A stretch of 41,340 nucleotides of DNA from a bacterium (lineage in GTDB: Bacteria > UBP14 > UBA6098 > B30-G16): positions 1 to 41,340 of the forward strand of contig JAUWMV010000018.1 of NCBI GenBank assembly GCA_030613005.1. Direction: 5' to 3'. The position numbers were made by a program, and so were the translations under genes. Within the stretch, counting starts at the first letter, position 1. Every line of letters begins with the position of its first letter. This document shows positions 1 to 9,786 of this stretch, piece by piece. A model generated the notes under the pieces. The model had not been told where the DNA came from. It saw only the letters and a program-made list of their open reading frames with translations, and did not search any database.

Positions 1-1740
1 CCAGACACTGTCGAACCAGACACAGTCGATATCTGTCCTCCAGTTATTAGATTAGAATATCCTTTGCGGATAACTTGCTTATATCCCGATTCTGGACGGA
101 TAATAGTCGATTGCTGGGATCCAGATACTTTTGCGAGGGGTGTTGATAGCTCCAGCATAACTGTCAAAGTAACAATCGATGGCGACTCTGCAGAAGATGT
201 AACCAGTGAATGTGCAATTGTCTCATTTTTTGGTATGTATAAAATTACATGGGAATACGAAGACCTACCGTATAGTGAGAGATTGTTATTCTGCGTCGAT
301 GCTTCCGATTTGGCAGGTAATGCTGCGCGTACATTCTGCAAGGATTGGACGATTTGCGATGAAGACACAGTCGAACCCGACACAGTCGATATCTGTCCTC
401 CAGTTATTAGATTAGAATATCCTTTGCGGGTAACTTGCTTATACCCCGATTCTGGACGGATAATTTTCGATTGTTGGGATGATACAAGTCGCTGTTTTGC
501 TAGCGGAGTTGATAGCTCTAGTATAACTGTTACAGTAACAATCGATGGTGATTCTGCGGAAGATGTAACCAGTGAATGCGCAATTTCCTCATTTTTTGGT
601 TTGTATAAAATTACATGGGAATACGAAGACCTACCATATAGTGAGAGATTGTTATTCTGTGTTGATGCTTCCGATTTGGCAGGTAATGCTGCACGTACAT
701 TCTGCAAGGATTGGACGATTTGCGATGAAGACACAGTTGAACCAGACACAGTCGATATCTGTCCACCTGTTATTAGATTAGAATATCCTTTGCGAATAAC
801 TTGTTTATATCCTGATACTGGACGGATAATTGTAGATTGTTGGGATCTGGATACAGGTCGGTGTATTGCGAGTGGAGTTGATAGTTCCAGTATAACTGTT
901 ACAGTAACAATCGATGGTGATTCTGCGGAAGATGTAACCAGTGAATGCGCAATTTCCTCATTTTTTGGTTTGTATAAAATTACATGGGAATACGAAGACC
1001 TACCGTATGGTGAAAGATTGCTATTCTGTGTTGATGCATCCGATTTGGCAGGTAATGCTGCGCGTACATTCTGCGAGGATTGGACGATTTGCGATGAGCC
1101 AGACACTGTTGATCTCTGTCCTCCAGTTATTGGATTAGAATATCCTTTGCGGATAACTAGCTTATACCCCGATTCCGGGCGGATAATAGTCAACTGTTTG
1201 GATCTTGATACAGGTCGCTGTGCTATTGCATCCGGTGTTGACAGCTCCAGTATAACTGTTACAGTTACAATCGACGGATACACACCAAAAGATGTAACAA
1301 GTGAATGCGCAATAGTCTCACATTTAAGTGGATATAGAATTACATGGGAGTATGAAGACCTACCGTATGAAAAGAGTTTACTATTCTCTGTTCATGCTTC
1401 AGATTTGGCAAATAACGTTGCTGATACATTCTATACATTCTCCGGGGAATGGATTTACGATACATCGCTATTGATTCTCAGACATCCAACAATTAATGTG
1501 TATCCAAACCCATTTAACCAAAAATGTGATATCTTGATACATTCGCCAATAGAACCATTGACCGGTGTATGTATTTACGATATATTTGGGAAACAAGTTG
1601 AGAAATTCGGATTTTTTGGCATGAAAACCAATTCGTACCGCTTGGAATGGGATGGATCCGCTCATCCTTCAGGCATATATATTATACGTGCAACAGCTGG
1701 AAATTATGATCAAGTGATGCGAATATTGCTAATAAAATAG
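1..1740 (+). CDS. Cys-rich tandem-repeat secreted protein, T9SS cargo (5' truncated)
   Basis: The reading frame is open from base 1, so this is the C-terminal part (about 579 residues) of a larger protein that starts outside the window. It holds four tandem repeats of about 120 residues, each with the motifs LYPDSG, GVDSSSIT, ITWEYEDLPY and ASDLAGN, joined by acidic PDTVEPDTVD linkers. Repeats 1-3 carry 7-8 cysteines each, which suggests disulfides in an exported protein. The last ~85 residues start with a YPNPFN motif and continue with IYDIFGK, LEWDG and GIYIIRA, the usual pattern of a T9SS type A sorting domain or FlgD-like Ig fold. Inferred role: a protein exported through the outer membrane by the T9SS and attached to the surface or released. 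The binding function is unknown. sprA lies next to it in convergent orientation. Confidence 0.85.
   Translation, partial: PDTVEPDTVDICPPVIRLEYPLRITCLYPDSGRIIVDCWDPDTFARGVDSSSITVKVTIDGDSAEDVTSECAIVSFFGMYKITWEYEDLPYSERLLFCVDASDLAGNAARTFCKDWTICDEDTVEPDTVDICPPVIRLEYPLRVTCLYPDSGRIIFDCWDDTSRCFASGVDSSSITVTVTIDGDSAEDVTSECAISSFFGLYKITWEYEDLPYSERLLFCVDASDLAGNAARTFCKDWTICDEDTVEPDTVDICPPVIRLEYPLRITCLYPDTGRIIVDCWDLDTGRCIASGVDSSSITVTVTIDGDSAEDVTSECAISSFFGLYKITWEYEDLPYGERLLFCVDASDLAGNAARTFCEDWTICDEPDTVDLCPPVIGLEYPLRITSLYPDSGRIIVNCLDLDTGRCAIASGVDSSSITVTVTIDGYTPKDVTSECAIVSHLSGYRITWEYEDLPYEKSLLFSVHASDLANNVADTFYTFSGEWIYDTSLLILRHPTINVYPNPFNQKCDILIHSPIEPLTGVCIYDIFGKQVEKFGFFGMKTNSYRLEWDGSAHPSGIYIIRATAGNYDQVMRILLIK
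61..1440 (+). repeat. Four in-frame tandem repeats of about 360 bp
   Basis: Repeat units begin at 61, 421, 787 and 1144, so the first three are 360, 366 and 357 bp long, and the fourth runs to about 1440. Units 2 and 3 are nearly identical over long stretches, with mostly silent differences. Unit 1 lacks a short GRC/SRC segment near its start. Unit 4 is the most diverged. The linker in bases 1-60 is the same as the one between units 1 and 2, so at least one more copy probably lies upstream of the window. Confidence 0.92.
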
Positions 1741-1813
1741 ATGCGTATTCAAATGTTATTGTAAAGTGAATAGATGCATCATAAGAAATATCGAAACTTC
1801 TCAGAACTAAAAC

Positions 1814-1860
1814 ATTGGACATGCTCAAGGAAAGAACTAAAATCCTAGAGTATGTCCAAT
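1814..1860. terminator. Inverted repeat between convergent genes, possible bidirectional terminator
   Basis: Bases 1814-1826 (ATTGGACATGCTC) pair with 1848-1860 over 13 positions, one of them a G-U pair, around a 21-base loop. The structure lies between two convergent genes. T-rich sequence follows on each side but is short, so it may be a weak bidirectional terminator or only an mRNA-end stem. Confidence 0.45.
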
Positions 1861-1891
1861 TTGGATTTAATGTAAGTTCTTAAAGCAGAAT

Positions 1892-4800
1892 TTAGAAAAG
1901 CCTTCTGCCACCAACACTACGGCTTCCTCCAAACGAAAACTGAACCCACATTCGCACGTCCCTAATATATGTTGTAATATATGGTTTGCGAATTTTATCT
2001 GTATCGTTGGTGATTTCTATCTGCATACCCGCTATTGCATTTTTGGAAAGACTATACGAAAGTTGGGGTCTTATTGTCAGATGAGAAGTATGTCTTGTCG
2101 GTGTTTTTGTTGTGCTAGTGGAATTCCATGATTCGGTTTTATTAACAGAATAATTGACATTAAGAGTAAAATCGAGATTATTTTCTAAAGTTATTTTTCC
2201 TAAAAGTGGGATTTTCAATCCCTGTGATGTTCTTATTGCATATCTTACAACTACATCTAAGCCAGACTTAAGATTGTCTGAATAGTTAAGTTGTGTTCCA
2301 GTAAAGTTTTCGTTTTTTAAGAATTCAAGGTTATATCTCAGATCGAGAGTCCATCCGCCTTTCATGTTAAACGTCATTCCTAATAAGGGCTGGAATTTGT
2401 TCTCAGTTTTTTTCTGAGAGAATTCCTCGTTTGTATAGGTAGTGGTAGTTTTTCTTACCCAATTACTTGTTGAGGTTACAGAATTAGCGAATGATTTGAA
2501 GAATTTGGATTTATTAATGAAACCCCAATTCGCTCTTATATCTGGAAGTTTGTGAGAAATCGTCTTCTTATTGTCGGTATTTGTATAATTTGCAGTTCGA
2601 GTAAAATTATATGAAAACTTTAACGTTATATCGGATGGTAATTTAGTGCCGGATGAGGTTTCGAAAGTATGAGTATTTGTCGTGGATGGTGAGAGTCTTC
2701 CATCCGATAGTTCTCCTTCGTATACAGATACACCCGGATCGGAGTTAATCCCAATTTGGTATAATTTATCTGGTCGTCTGGTTAAATTAGGTGCGTTAAT
2801 TGTGGAATTCCAATTGAAAGTAGCTCGAAGGTTATCAAATTTAGTTAGGAGATTCTTTATACTTGATGACTTTTCTCCTTTTTCACCCTTGCCGAATAAT
2901 TTATTCCAATACAAAGTATAATCTGCACGTACGGTTCTGTTTTGAGTAGCTTGACCAAAAGTTCCCTCCTGAGGTGATCGAGTATCTTCATGATATTTGC
3001 TTGTGAAATCATATCGTTGAGTGAGGAATTTTAAATTGTCTGGACTCCAGTGAAGACCGGTATTGAGATCTTTTGACATAGCTTTACCTACAACAAAGGG
3101 TGGACCCAATGAGATGAAATCTGTTTTGTGTATGTCTCGGTCAAGGTGAAGTCCAACATCAGCGGTTACATTCTTGAACGGTTCAAACTTAAGCTTTGTG
3201 TCATGTCTTAAGTATCGTGTGTATTTGTTATCAGGAGTTCCTAATTGATCGAAGTTCTGTGTTTTATCTGATGTTACCGTTGTGGTAAATATAACCGACG
3301 TTGGATGAATAGCATTTAAAGTTTTAGAAAGCAGGAAAGATGTGATATCCGAACTTTCACTAGATGTTGAGTCTTTAATCACACCCATTGGTTTCTTTCT
3401 TTTTATACTGTCTTTCTTTAAACTTAGATTGTAATAATGAGTGAAAGTATAGTTTGAACGTATATTTTTCGGGTATCTTGGTGATCTTTCTTTTGTTCTT
3501 AAATAGCTATAGTTAATCTTGTTTGGGACAACAAGTAAATCCAAAATTGGTGTTCGGCTTTCCGGAGCTACAGCAATGCCTGGAAGCGAAATGGTTTGCG
3601 TGTTTATCAAAGTTTTTTCTTCGTTGCGTAATGAATCAGAAAGAACTACATCAGACCCGGTTTTAAGGCGTGGAATGCTAGTCTCATGAGTTTTGACATA
3701 GCTGAGAGGCAATGAAACGTTCCATCTTGGTGGAAAGAACTTGCCTAATGCGAAGATGCAATTATAACTTAGTGTTTTCGTAAAAGCTTGAGCAATTGTA
3801 CTAGATAGCCTTGATTGACCAAATCCTCTTTGGGTAGTTTCGCTTGTTAACCCGTGAAAGTCGTCGTCTCTTTGGTTGTATGATACTATAAATCTAGCAA
3901 AATCAGCCATATCTATATATAGCTCGGTTTTATATGCCATACCATTATCTATTCTTGCGTTAGTAAGTATTAGTTCATCGCACCAAATCTCACCGCTTAT
4001 TGGAAAGTTCGGATCTGGATTGATAATTCCAATCTCGAAATATGTTATTCTAGTTAGTGTCGGTTGTCCAATAATTGTATAATAACCTTTTCCATGAGAA
4101 GCTAATTTAGTATTGGGTATATCTTCAAGATCGGGGTTGTTAAGTCGACGATAGTATTCCTCTTTGAATGATGTAATCTCATTGAAATCTATTTCAACTT
4201 TATTATTCTCGCTCCATCCATTTTCTAATTGCATCGTTCTATATTCGTAGTAATTTCCTCGAATGTCACCTATTCGGAATAATAACACAGAGGGTTCACC
4301 TTCAACACCTGTGCTATCAAAATATACCCACATCTTTAGTTTTTTATACCGTGTATAGTCCTGGTATTGATCGTCTGAAAGTGTTTTATAAGCCTTTACT
4401 GTGTCAAGTGGAGGGATGTATTTATATTTTAGTGATAGGGAACGTTCTGCCATCGTAATACCGGTTGTTTGATTTACAGGAATATACACATCGGGTGGAG
4501 GAGTATAGTCAGTATTTTCATCTGTACTTATTACTGATATTTCAAGTTTATCTGAGTTACTCCGCCATTGGTTCTCTACGAAATCAATCGATACAATTGA
4601 TATTTCTGCATCAGGATTGCTCGAGAAATTTGCACCGGGAGAATCGACCCCTCGCAGCCAAAGTCTTATGTATTTAATCTGTTTAAAATCAGATGATGGA
4701 TCACCCACTTGTTTTCTTCGCCAGACTTTTCCATCTTCAACGAATGTGAATATTGTATCCCTAATTGGTATTCTTAAAAGTCGCCAACCTTTTATGGTGC

Positions 4801-7800
4801 TTGTTCCTGAAACCAGAAATGCATTTGAGGAGAGATCTATTTCATATGAAAAATAATCGTTTATATCATCCAGTGAACCGTTTCGATTGATATCTTCGGT
4901 ATCAGGTCTTGGTCGTCCACCATACATAACATCGGTTCCATTTCCTTCTGTACCGTTTATTTTTTCATATCGATATTTATTTGAGTAATCATAATTATCT
5001 CCAGAGGGATCGAATGGATCTCTGTTTGGAAAAACTGTTGCAAACATATCTTTCATCTCGTTCAATGACATTCCTGATGTATCGATTCCTGCCAGATGTA
5101 AATAATATCCATATTCATCATCGTTTTTTAGTCCATCTATGCCAATATCCTCACCCTCTTCTAATATATGATTATACCGGTTATCTCTAAGTTTGTCTTC
5201 TGTATTAAGAATATTGTTATCATTGGCATCCTCAGATATAACACCGATATCTATGGTAAGAATTCCTACATTTCCCCTTATCCGAATCTCCATAAATTGA
5301 GTATTATGTTGATCATGATACGAGGAATTAAGATATTGCATAATACCTCCCCAAACCATGGAATCATGTGCAACAATTGTTGTATCAAAATATTGAAATT
5401 TAAGGTAATCCATAGTACTTGTGCTACCTGTTGTTTCACGGTTGGGGAATACTTCTCCAGAATACACTCTTTCATAAGGATTGAACCATATAACCTTAGC
5501 TCGGTTCTGGTTTTCAAAATCTGGAGGTGGGCTTGCTAAAGTCCAGTTTGTTCTGATAATTGAAATCGAGCTTCTCATTCTGCTGCTTTCGAAATCATCG
5601 ATGTAGGCTTCACCAGAGGTGTTTGGGGTAGAATACAATTTTGCAGCTTCAGCCTTGAATATTGTTCGTGATGGAACATCTGTTTGAATTAGTGGAATTG
5701 CATCCACCATTTCTGTGAGAAAAGGTACATCAGCCGACAGTCTGAGATCAGTATCTAATATATATGCACTGGTAGGCTCTCTTCCAACCTGAGGTCTTTC
5801 AATAGGAGAAGTAACATTTTTATATAAACCTGTGAGTCCAAACCAGGAGTCATCACCAAGGTTATATTGAATACGTGATCCCAAAAGTGTTTTTTGCTTG
5901 ATAGAGAAAAATGGCTGAGCTTCGAAAGTTATACGTATATTAGCGTTAGGATCCTTTGCTCTGTCTGATATAAATCTTATCTGTCCAATCTCATATAAAA
6001 TCGTGTAGTCTTGATTTCGAATAAGTTTTTCCCCATTGAGTGTTACTGTTTCACTTCCTTTTATAATACTATATGAACCTAAGGATTGTTGCGAGCTGAA
6101 GCCTTTGAGTTCACCAAAAATAAACATATGAGAATTTTCACTCATTTCAGTTATATCTGTAGAACTGTATATCATAGAATTTCTCAAAGAATCGGGGAAA
6201 TCAATCAGAGCAGGTGAAAGAAATAAATCGATTTCTTTTGGGTCGAAGGGGTGTGGGACAGGGAAAATTAATTCACCTCTTGAAGGATCCAGGAATCTTA
6301 GGTTTTGATCTACTAAACCGTCAGGTTCAGGATTTCCATTTTCGTCGAGGCTGTCCATGCCATACCATTCAAGCAAGTAAACAAATGGATTGTTTGGGAT
6401 TGAATTCGTGGTGTCGCTAGAATTACCAAAATATCTGAAGAGTTTTATATAAGTCGTAAGAAGGTCGATATCTGTTTTACCAAGATCGTAAACATTACGC
6501 CATTCAAATTCCCAGCATGGGTGGGAAGGAGACATATTAGCAGGTTTGATTAATTTTAGAATTATATAATTTGAATCTCGAATTGCTCCCACCGAATCAA
6601 TCATGCCTGTTGGTCGTTTTATGACATATTTAACTGCAAGAACTTCTCCATCAAATGCAGGTCTTTTAAGTCGAAACCAACCACCTCGAGGAGAATAATA
6701 ATACTGATCAGTGTCAATTTTTTTAAAATAACCTACGACACTATCTGGATATCCTATAACATCCATAGGATTTATAAAGGCTGCTCCTAAAGTTGTGCTA
6801 AGGTCGGAACTATATCTTGGATCATCACTTGTTATATATAATTCAAATTCCATTATAGAGTCGCCGGATGCTGTGTGAGATGCGAAAATATCCTCTATAT
6901 AGAAATAAGTTCTCTTTTTGTATTCATAATCATATCTCTTGACGTTTCTTTTATCTATTTCAGGTCTGACAGTAATTTGACTAGTGTTACCTTTTTCCTG
7001 ACTTGCAATTGCAGTGATATTCCAATCGCCTACTTGAAATTCGCTTTTAATACCGAAAAGACCTTGAATGCTTTCGCTATATCCAACAAGCTCAGCACCT
7101 TGTAACGATAATGTTGTATTCCCGGCTTCTATGTTATGAATTACATCATCTTCTTCACCGGTATATTTGATATTTATAGTATTTTCCAGTTCGGTTTGAC
7201 GATGGCTGTCCTGATCCACCCGTACTTCGATTTTAGAACCTATATTTCCAGTAATAGTGAATCGAGATTCTTGTTCCATTTGAAGTTGTGGCCATTTGCT
7301 CCCATAATAATTCTCGGTATTTTTCCATTGACTTCGACCAGCCATTGTAACTTTGTATAAACCTGAAACTCCAAGTCCTGCTCCACCAGTGCCGATAAAT
7401 GTTCTTAAACCAGGTGGTAGTTCCATAGGAATTTCAAACTTCACTTCCCGTTCTTTATATTCTTTATGTGCTGTTTTAAGACTTTTTCTCCATTCAGCCC
7501 ATTGCAAATCATACATGAATTCTTCGATAGAGATAGCTCGGGGTGCATAAACTTCGATTCCATTTATTGTTTCATGAAGAAATACTACTCCTAATTCAAA
7601 ATTAGCAACAGCCCAACGTTCTACGGGAACTGCATTATAGTTTAAAGAAGCAATATTTTCTCCTAACTCTAATGGATCCGGTTCAAGTCGACCCTTGAGT
7701 GGGAGGAAATATCGTCCTTTTTCCTCGAGATGTATGGTCCATTGACCTAATACAGAGGAAACCAAAGAACATAACAAAAATATTAGAAAGATTCTGGTGT

Positions 7801-7804
7801 GCAT
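1892..7804 (-). CDS. sprA: Cell-surface protein SprA, T9SS outer-membrane translocon
   Basis: This 1970-residue protein has an N-terminal signal peptide (about residues 1-20, hydrophobic, ending SVLG). SprA is the giant beta-barrel of the type IX secretion system through which folded cargo leaves the periplasm. The family is recognised here by overall size, by the conserved AYIDDFESSR segment near residue 731, by the NPDAEISIVSIDFVENQWR region and by an arginine/aromatic-rich beta-strand C-terminus ending GRRLF. It is shorter than the ~2300-2500 residues usual in Bacteroidetes. The ATG has only a weak AGGG ribosome site. It is flanked by a T9SS cargo gene (convergent) and a small lipoprotein gene upstream on the same strand; no other T9SS core gene (porV, gldK-N) is visible. 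Family call is firm; the shorter length suggests a divergent lineage. Confidence 0.9.
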   Translation of the reverse strand: MHTRIFLIFLLCSLVSSVLGQWTIHLEEKGRYFLPLKGRLEPDPLELGENIASLNYNAVPVERWAVANFELGVVFLHETINGIEVYAPRAISIEEFMYDLQWAEWRKSLKTAHKEYKEREVKFEIPMELPPGLRTFIGTGGAGLGVSGLYKVTMAGRSQWKNTENYYGSKWPQLQMEQESRFTITGNIGSKIEVRVDQDSHRQTELENTINIKYTGEEDDVIHNIEAGNTTLSLQGAELVGYSESIQGLFGIKSEFQVGDWNITAIASQEKGNTSQITVRPEIDKRNVKRYDYEYKKRTYFYIEDIFASHTASGDSIMEFELYITSDDPRYSSDLSTTLGAAFINPMDVIGYPDSVVGYFKKIDTDQYYYSPRGGWFRLKRPAFDGEVLAVKYVIKRPTGMIDSVGAIRDSNYIILKLIKPANMSPSHPCWEFEWRNVYDLGKTDIDLLTTYIKLFRYFGNSSDTTNSIPNNPFVYLLEWYGMDSLDENGNPEPDGLVDQNLRFLDPSRGELIFPVPHPFDPKEIDLFLSPALIDFPDSLRNSMIYSSTDITEMSENSHMFIFGELKGFSSQQSLGSYSIIKGSETVTLNGEKLIRNQDYTILYEIGQIRFISDRAKDPNANIRITFEAQPFFSIKQKTLLGSRIQYNLGDDSWFGLTGLYKNVTSPIERPQVGREPTSAYILDTDLRLSADVPFLTEMVDAIPLIQTDVPSRTIFKAEAAKLYSTPNTSGEAYIDDFESSRMRSSISIIRTNWTLASPPPDFENQNRAKVIWFNPYERVYSGEVFPNRETTGSTSTMDYLKFQYFDTTIVAHDSMVWGGIMQYLNSSYHDQHNTQFMEIRIRGNVGILTIDIGVISEDANDNNILNTEDKLRDNRYNHILEEGEDIGIDGLKNDDEYGYYLHLAGIDTSGMSLNEMKDMFATVFPNRDPFDPSGDNYDYSNKYRYEKINGTEGNGTDVMYGGRPRPDTEDINRNGSLDDINDYFSYEIDLSSNAFLVSGTSTIKGWRLLRIPIRDTIFTFVEDGKVWRRKQVGDPSSDFKQIKYIRLWLRGVDSPGANFSSNPDAEISIVSIDFVENQWRSNSDKLEISVISTDENTDYTPPPDVYIPVNQTTGITMAERSLSLKYKYIPPLDTVKAYKTLSDDQYQDYTRYKKLKMWVYFDSTGVEGEPSVLLFRIGDIRGNYYEYRTMQLENGWSENNKVEIDFNEITSFKEEYYRRLNNPDLEDIPNTKLASHGKGYYTIIGQPTLTRITYFEIGIINPDPNFPISGEIWCDELILTNARIDNGMAYKTELYIDMADFARFIVSYNQRDDDFHGLTSETTQRGFGQSRLSSTIAQAFTKTLSYNCIFALGKFFPPRWNVSLPLSYVKTHETSIPRLKTGSDVVLSDSLRNEEKTLINTQTISLPGIAVAPESRTPILDLLVVPNKINYSYLRTKERSPRYPKNIRSNYTFTHYYNLSLKKDSIKRKKPMGVIKDSTSSESSDITSFLLSKTLNAIHPTSVIFTTTVTSDKTQNFDQLGTPDNKYTRYLRHDTKLKFEPFKNVTADVGLHLDRDIHKTDFISLGPPFVVGKAMSKDLNTGLHWSPDNLKFLTQRYDFTSKYHEDTRSPQEGTFGQATQNRTVRADYTLYWNKLFGKGEKGEKSSSIKNLLTKFDNLRATFNWNSTINAPNLTRRPDKLYQIGINSDPGVSVYEGELSDGRLSPSTTNTHTFETSSGTKLPSDITLKFSYNFTRTANYTNTDNKKTISHKLPDIRANWGFINKSKFFKSFANSVTSTSNWVRKTTTTYTNEEFSQKKTENKFQPLLGMTFNMKGGWTLDLRYNLEFLKNENFTGTQLNYSDNLKSGLDVVVRYAIRTSQGLKIPLLGKITLENNLDFTLNVNYSVNKTESWNSTSTTKTPTRHTSHLTIRPQLSYSLSKNAIAGMQIEITNDTDKIRKPYITTYIRDVRMWVQFSFGGSRSVGGRRLF

Positions 7805-7835
7805 AATACCCTAATTTTGCGAATTAATTAGTTGA

Positions 7836-7866
7836 ATTATACTCCTTTCTTATAATTATTTAGCAA
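7836..7866 (-). promoter_or_regulatory. Possible sprA promoter
   Basis: On the minus strand a TATAAT box (7841-7836) lies 32 bases before the sprA ATG, with TTGCTA (7866-7861) upstream at a long 19-base spacing. The -10 box is perfect but this region is very AT-rich, so chance is likely. Confidence 0.28.
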
Positions 7867-7951
7867 TTTGTATACCATAATTTATGAAATCCGTTATTAT
7901 TTTTTAAGTCCTGCATTTTTATTTAATTTTAATTCTATTCATCTGTTATAA

Positions 7952-8350
7952 TTATTCTGTGAGCAACGATGTTCTCAGACTTTCTTTCACAGCATCATAC
8001 ACTGGTGGCGCAAAGAAAACAGCATGATTTTTAACTTTTGAACCAGCTTGTTCACGAAGATAGAATTTATCGTCTTTATCTCTGATTAATTTTATTTCTC
8101 TAATTATTTTATTATTTTTAAAGAGCCAGAACTCATATTCACTATAGTCATAATTAATTTTATTTTCAAAGGCTATTATTGTCCATCCGTTAGATTGAAA
8201 TTCGTCGAGTGGCATTTTTGATACATTAACAGAGATAAACCTCCCATCATAACGCATTTTTTTTTCTGCACAACCACCATTGAGCATAATAATAATTGAA
8301 ATCATAACTAATAGAGTTAATTCAAATCTTGTTCTTGTTTTACTAATCAA
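7952..8350 (-). CDS. Small lipoprotein of unknown function
   Basis: The product has 132 residues with a positively charged N-terminus (KTRTR), a hydrophobic stretch and a lipobox LNGG followed by Cys at about residue 27, so it should be a lipoprotein processed by signal peptidase II. The start is TTG, preceded by AAAGGGG five bases upstream; the basic N-terminal region supports that start over internal ATGs. The mature part is mixed alpha/beta and charged, with no motif I recognise. It lies 147 bases upstream of sprA on the same strand, so the two could be cotranscribed, and a periplasmic or outer-membrane accessory role in secretion is possible but purely inferred. Confidence 0.7.
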   Translation of the reverse strand: MISKTRTRFELTLLVMISIIIMLNGGCAEKKMRYDGRFISVNVSKMPLDEFQSNGWTIIAFENKINYDYSEYEFWLFKNNKIIREIKLIRDKDDKFYLREQAGSKVKNHAVFFAPPVYDAVKESLRTSLLTE

Positions 8351-8481
8351 AATTACCCCTTTGTTAAGGTTTGAGTTCCGTTATCGTTCCTTATCAACGT
8401 TTAAAAATCCGGAACCAGTCTAATTTAATTACGATTTCTCTTTGGTCAATACATAAGCGAAAGATTAGTGGATTTGATGAA

Positions 8482-9561
8482 TTAATGGGGTATTCTAAAA
8501 GTAATTTCAGAAAAAATGAATATTCCTGCTACGTAAAAAGCTAATATAGTTAAAGCATCCCAGCCTAAATACAGGAAACTTTTCCTCGATCTATAAATAA
8601 CACCCATAATGGCAATTGAAATAAGAATAATACCAAATAATGATGTAATTATATGTGTACTATCAACACTTGCAATAACGCTTTTCCGCATTATAAGATC
8701 CATAATTGGGAAAAGAAGCATGTTATATGTATTGCTGCCAAAGATATTAGCAACTGCCATATTCATTGCTCCAATTTTATAGGCACTGATTGCAACAACT
8801 AATTCTGGAAGAGAAGTAATAATTGCAACAATAATTGTACCAACAATGCTTCCACCTAATTTAAATTCCTGTCCAGATGGATTTAGATCCACATTCGCAA
8901 AAGCAGTCGCGAGTCCTATTAAGATAATCCCTGAAATAATTACAGTAATAGCAACCATAGTAAATCTTAGTACTAGAATTCTTAGCTTTTTCTTATCTGG
9001 TATCTTAAAGAATTTTTCGTCAGATATAGTTGCCTTTTCTGCATTAAAGATTATGATTGCACCAACAATCCAACCTAACAATATAAAGGCACTGAATACG
9101 AAACCAATTGTAGTTGCGAATGGGTCATTGGGATTACCAGTAAGAATTTGTATCTGACTTGAAGCAAATATCCCTGTGGCTGCAAGGGCCATTAAAAAAA
9201 CACCGTGTGAAGCTGGTAAAATTTGAGTTGCACTCACAGAGAGCATAACCGGACCTGGACCTTGAAGGAAATCCAAAATTGCTATGATTAACATATTAAA
9301 CATATTGCTACCAAAAATATTTCCAACTGCAATATTGGGACTTCCTGTTATAGCTGCTGTGATGCTTGTGGCTAATTCAGGTATCGAGGTTATGGTTGCA
9401 AGAAATATTAGTCCTATCCATGAACTTGAAAGCCCGCTAACCTCTGAAATCTCGTCACCCAATTTGGATAACTTTGAACCAGCGAAGATGATCACGCCTG
9501 CAATAACAATTATTCCACCAATAAGCCCTGAAAGACTCCACTGTGCGAAAAAATCTATCAT
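8482..9561 (-). CDS. CaCA-family calcium/cation antiporter (YrbG-like)
   Basis: This 359-residue inner-membrane protein has about 10-11 hydrophobic segments and two homologous halves. The alpha-repeats of the Ca2+:cation antiporter superfamily are clear: SIPELATSITAA followed by GNIFGSNMFNM (about residues 59-90) and SLPELVVAISA followed by ANIFGSNTYNM (about 250-281). The Pro-Glu pairs at 61-62 and 252-253 are the expected ion-binding positions. Family members exchange Ca2+ for Na+ or H+; the ion here cannot be told. I chose the ATG at 9561 because GGGAGA lies just before it; a TTG four codons upstream would overlap that ribosome site. It is separated from gatA by a divergent intergenic region. 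Confidence 0.9.
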   Translation of the reverse strand: MIDFFAQWSLSGLIGGIIVIAGVIIFAGSKLSKLGDEISEVSGLSSSWIGLIFLATITSIPELATSITAAITGSPNIAVGNIFGSNMFNMLIIAILDFLQGPGPVMLSVSATQILPASHGVFLMALAATGIFASSQIQILTGNPNDPFATTIGFVFSAFILLGWIVGAIIIFNAEKATISDEKFFKIPDKKKLRILVLRFTMVAITVIISGIILIGLATAFANVDLNPSGQEFKLGGSIVGTIIVAIITSLPELVVAISAYKIGAMNMAVANIFGSNTYNMLLFPIMDLIMRKSVIASVDSTHIITSLFGIILISIAIMGVIYRSRKSFLYLGWDALTILAFYVAGIFIFSEITFRIPH

Positions 9562-9722
9562 GTTTTCTCCCAAAATCTCATATATAGAATAAATTCAATA
9601 CAAATGTATTGTCAATTTCTTTTCGGGTTTTTGAACTCTTAATATTTCCATTAAGCTTATTTATTTTGATTTTTGAAAATATTCAATATAGTTTCATTTT
9701 GATGATATGTTGAAATTAATAG

Positions 9723-9750
9723 TTGTAATTCTTGTTGATTTTATTATAAC
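9723..9750 (+). promoter_or_regulatory. Possible promoter of gatA-wecB
   Basis: TTGTAA at 9723-9728 and TATAAC at 9745-9750 are spaced by 16 bases and lie 37 bases before the gatA ATG. The pair fits a sigma-70-type promoter in a region of divergent genes, but the background is AT-rich. Confidence 0.35.
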
Positions 9751-9786
9751 CTATGGTAAATTGACAGAAATTTAGGAGGGGCTTGT

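Noticed and set aside
206-1138. Three ~65-69-codon open frames (206-415, 572-781, 941-1138) in a second frame
   Set aside because: They recur once per repeat because the real gene's repeats are similar; the products have no signals and lie fully within the repeat protein.
5168-5539. 123-codon open frame on the plus strand, antisense to sprA
   Set aside because: It lies wholly opposite sprA, has no ribosome site, and composition looks like the reverse of the real gene.
8846-9592. Two ~100-codon plus-strand frames opposite the antiporter gene
   Set aside because: Hydrophobic codons on the real strand leave open frames on the opposite strand; no independent evidence of genes.
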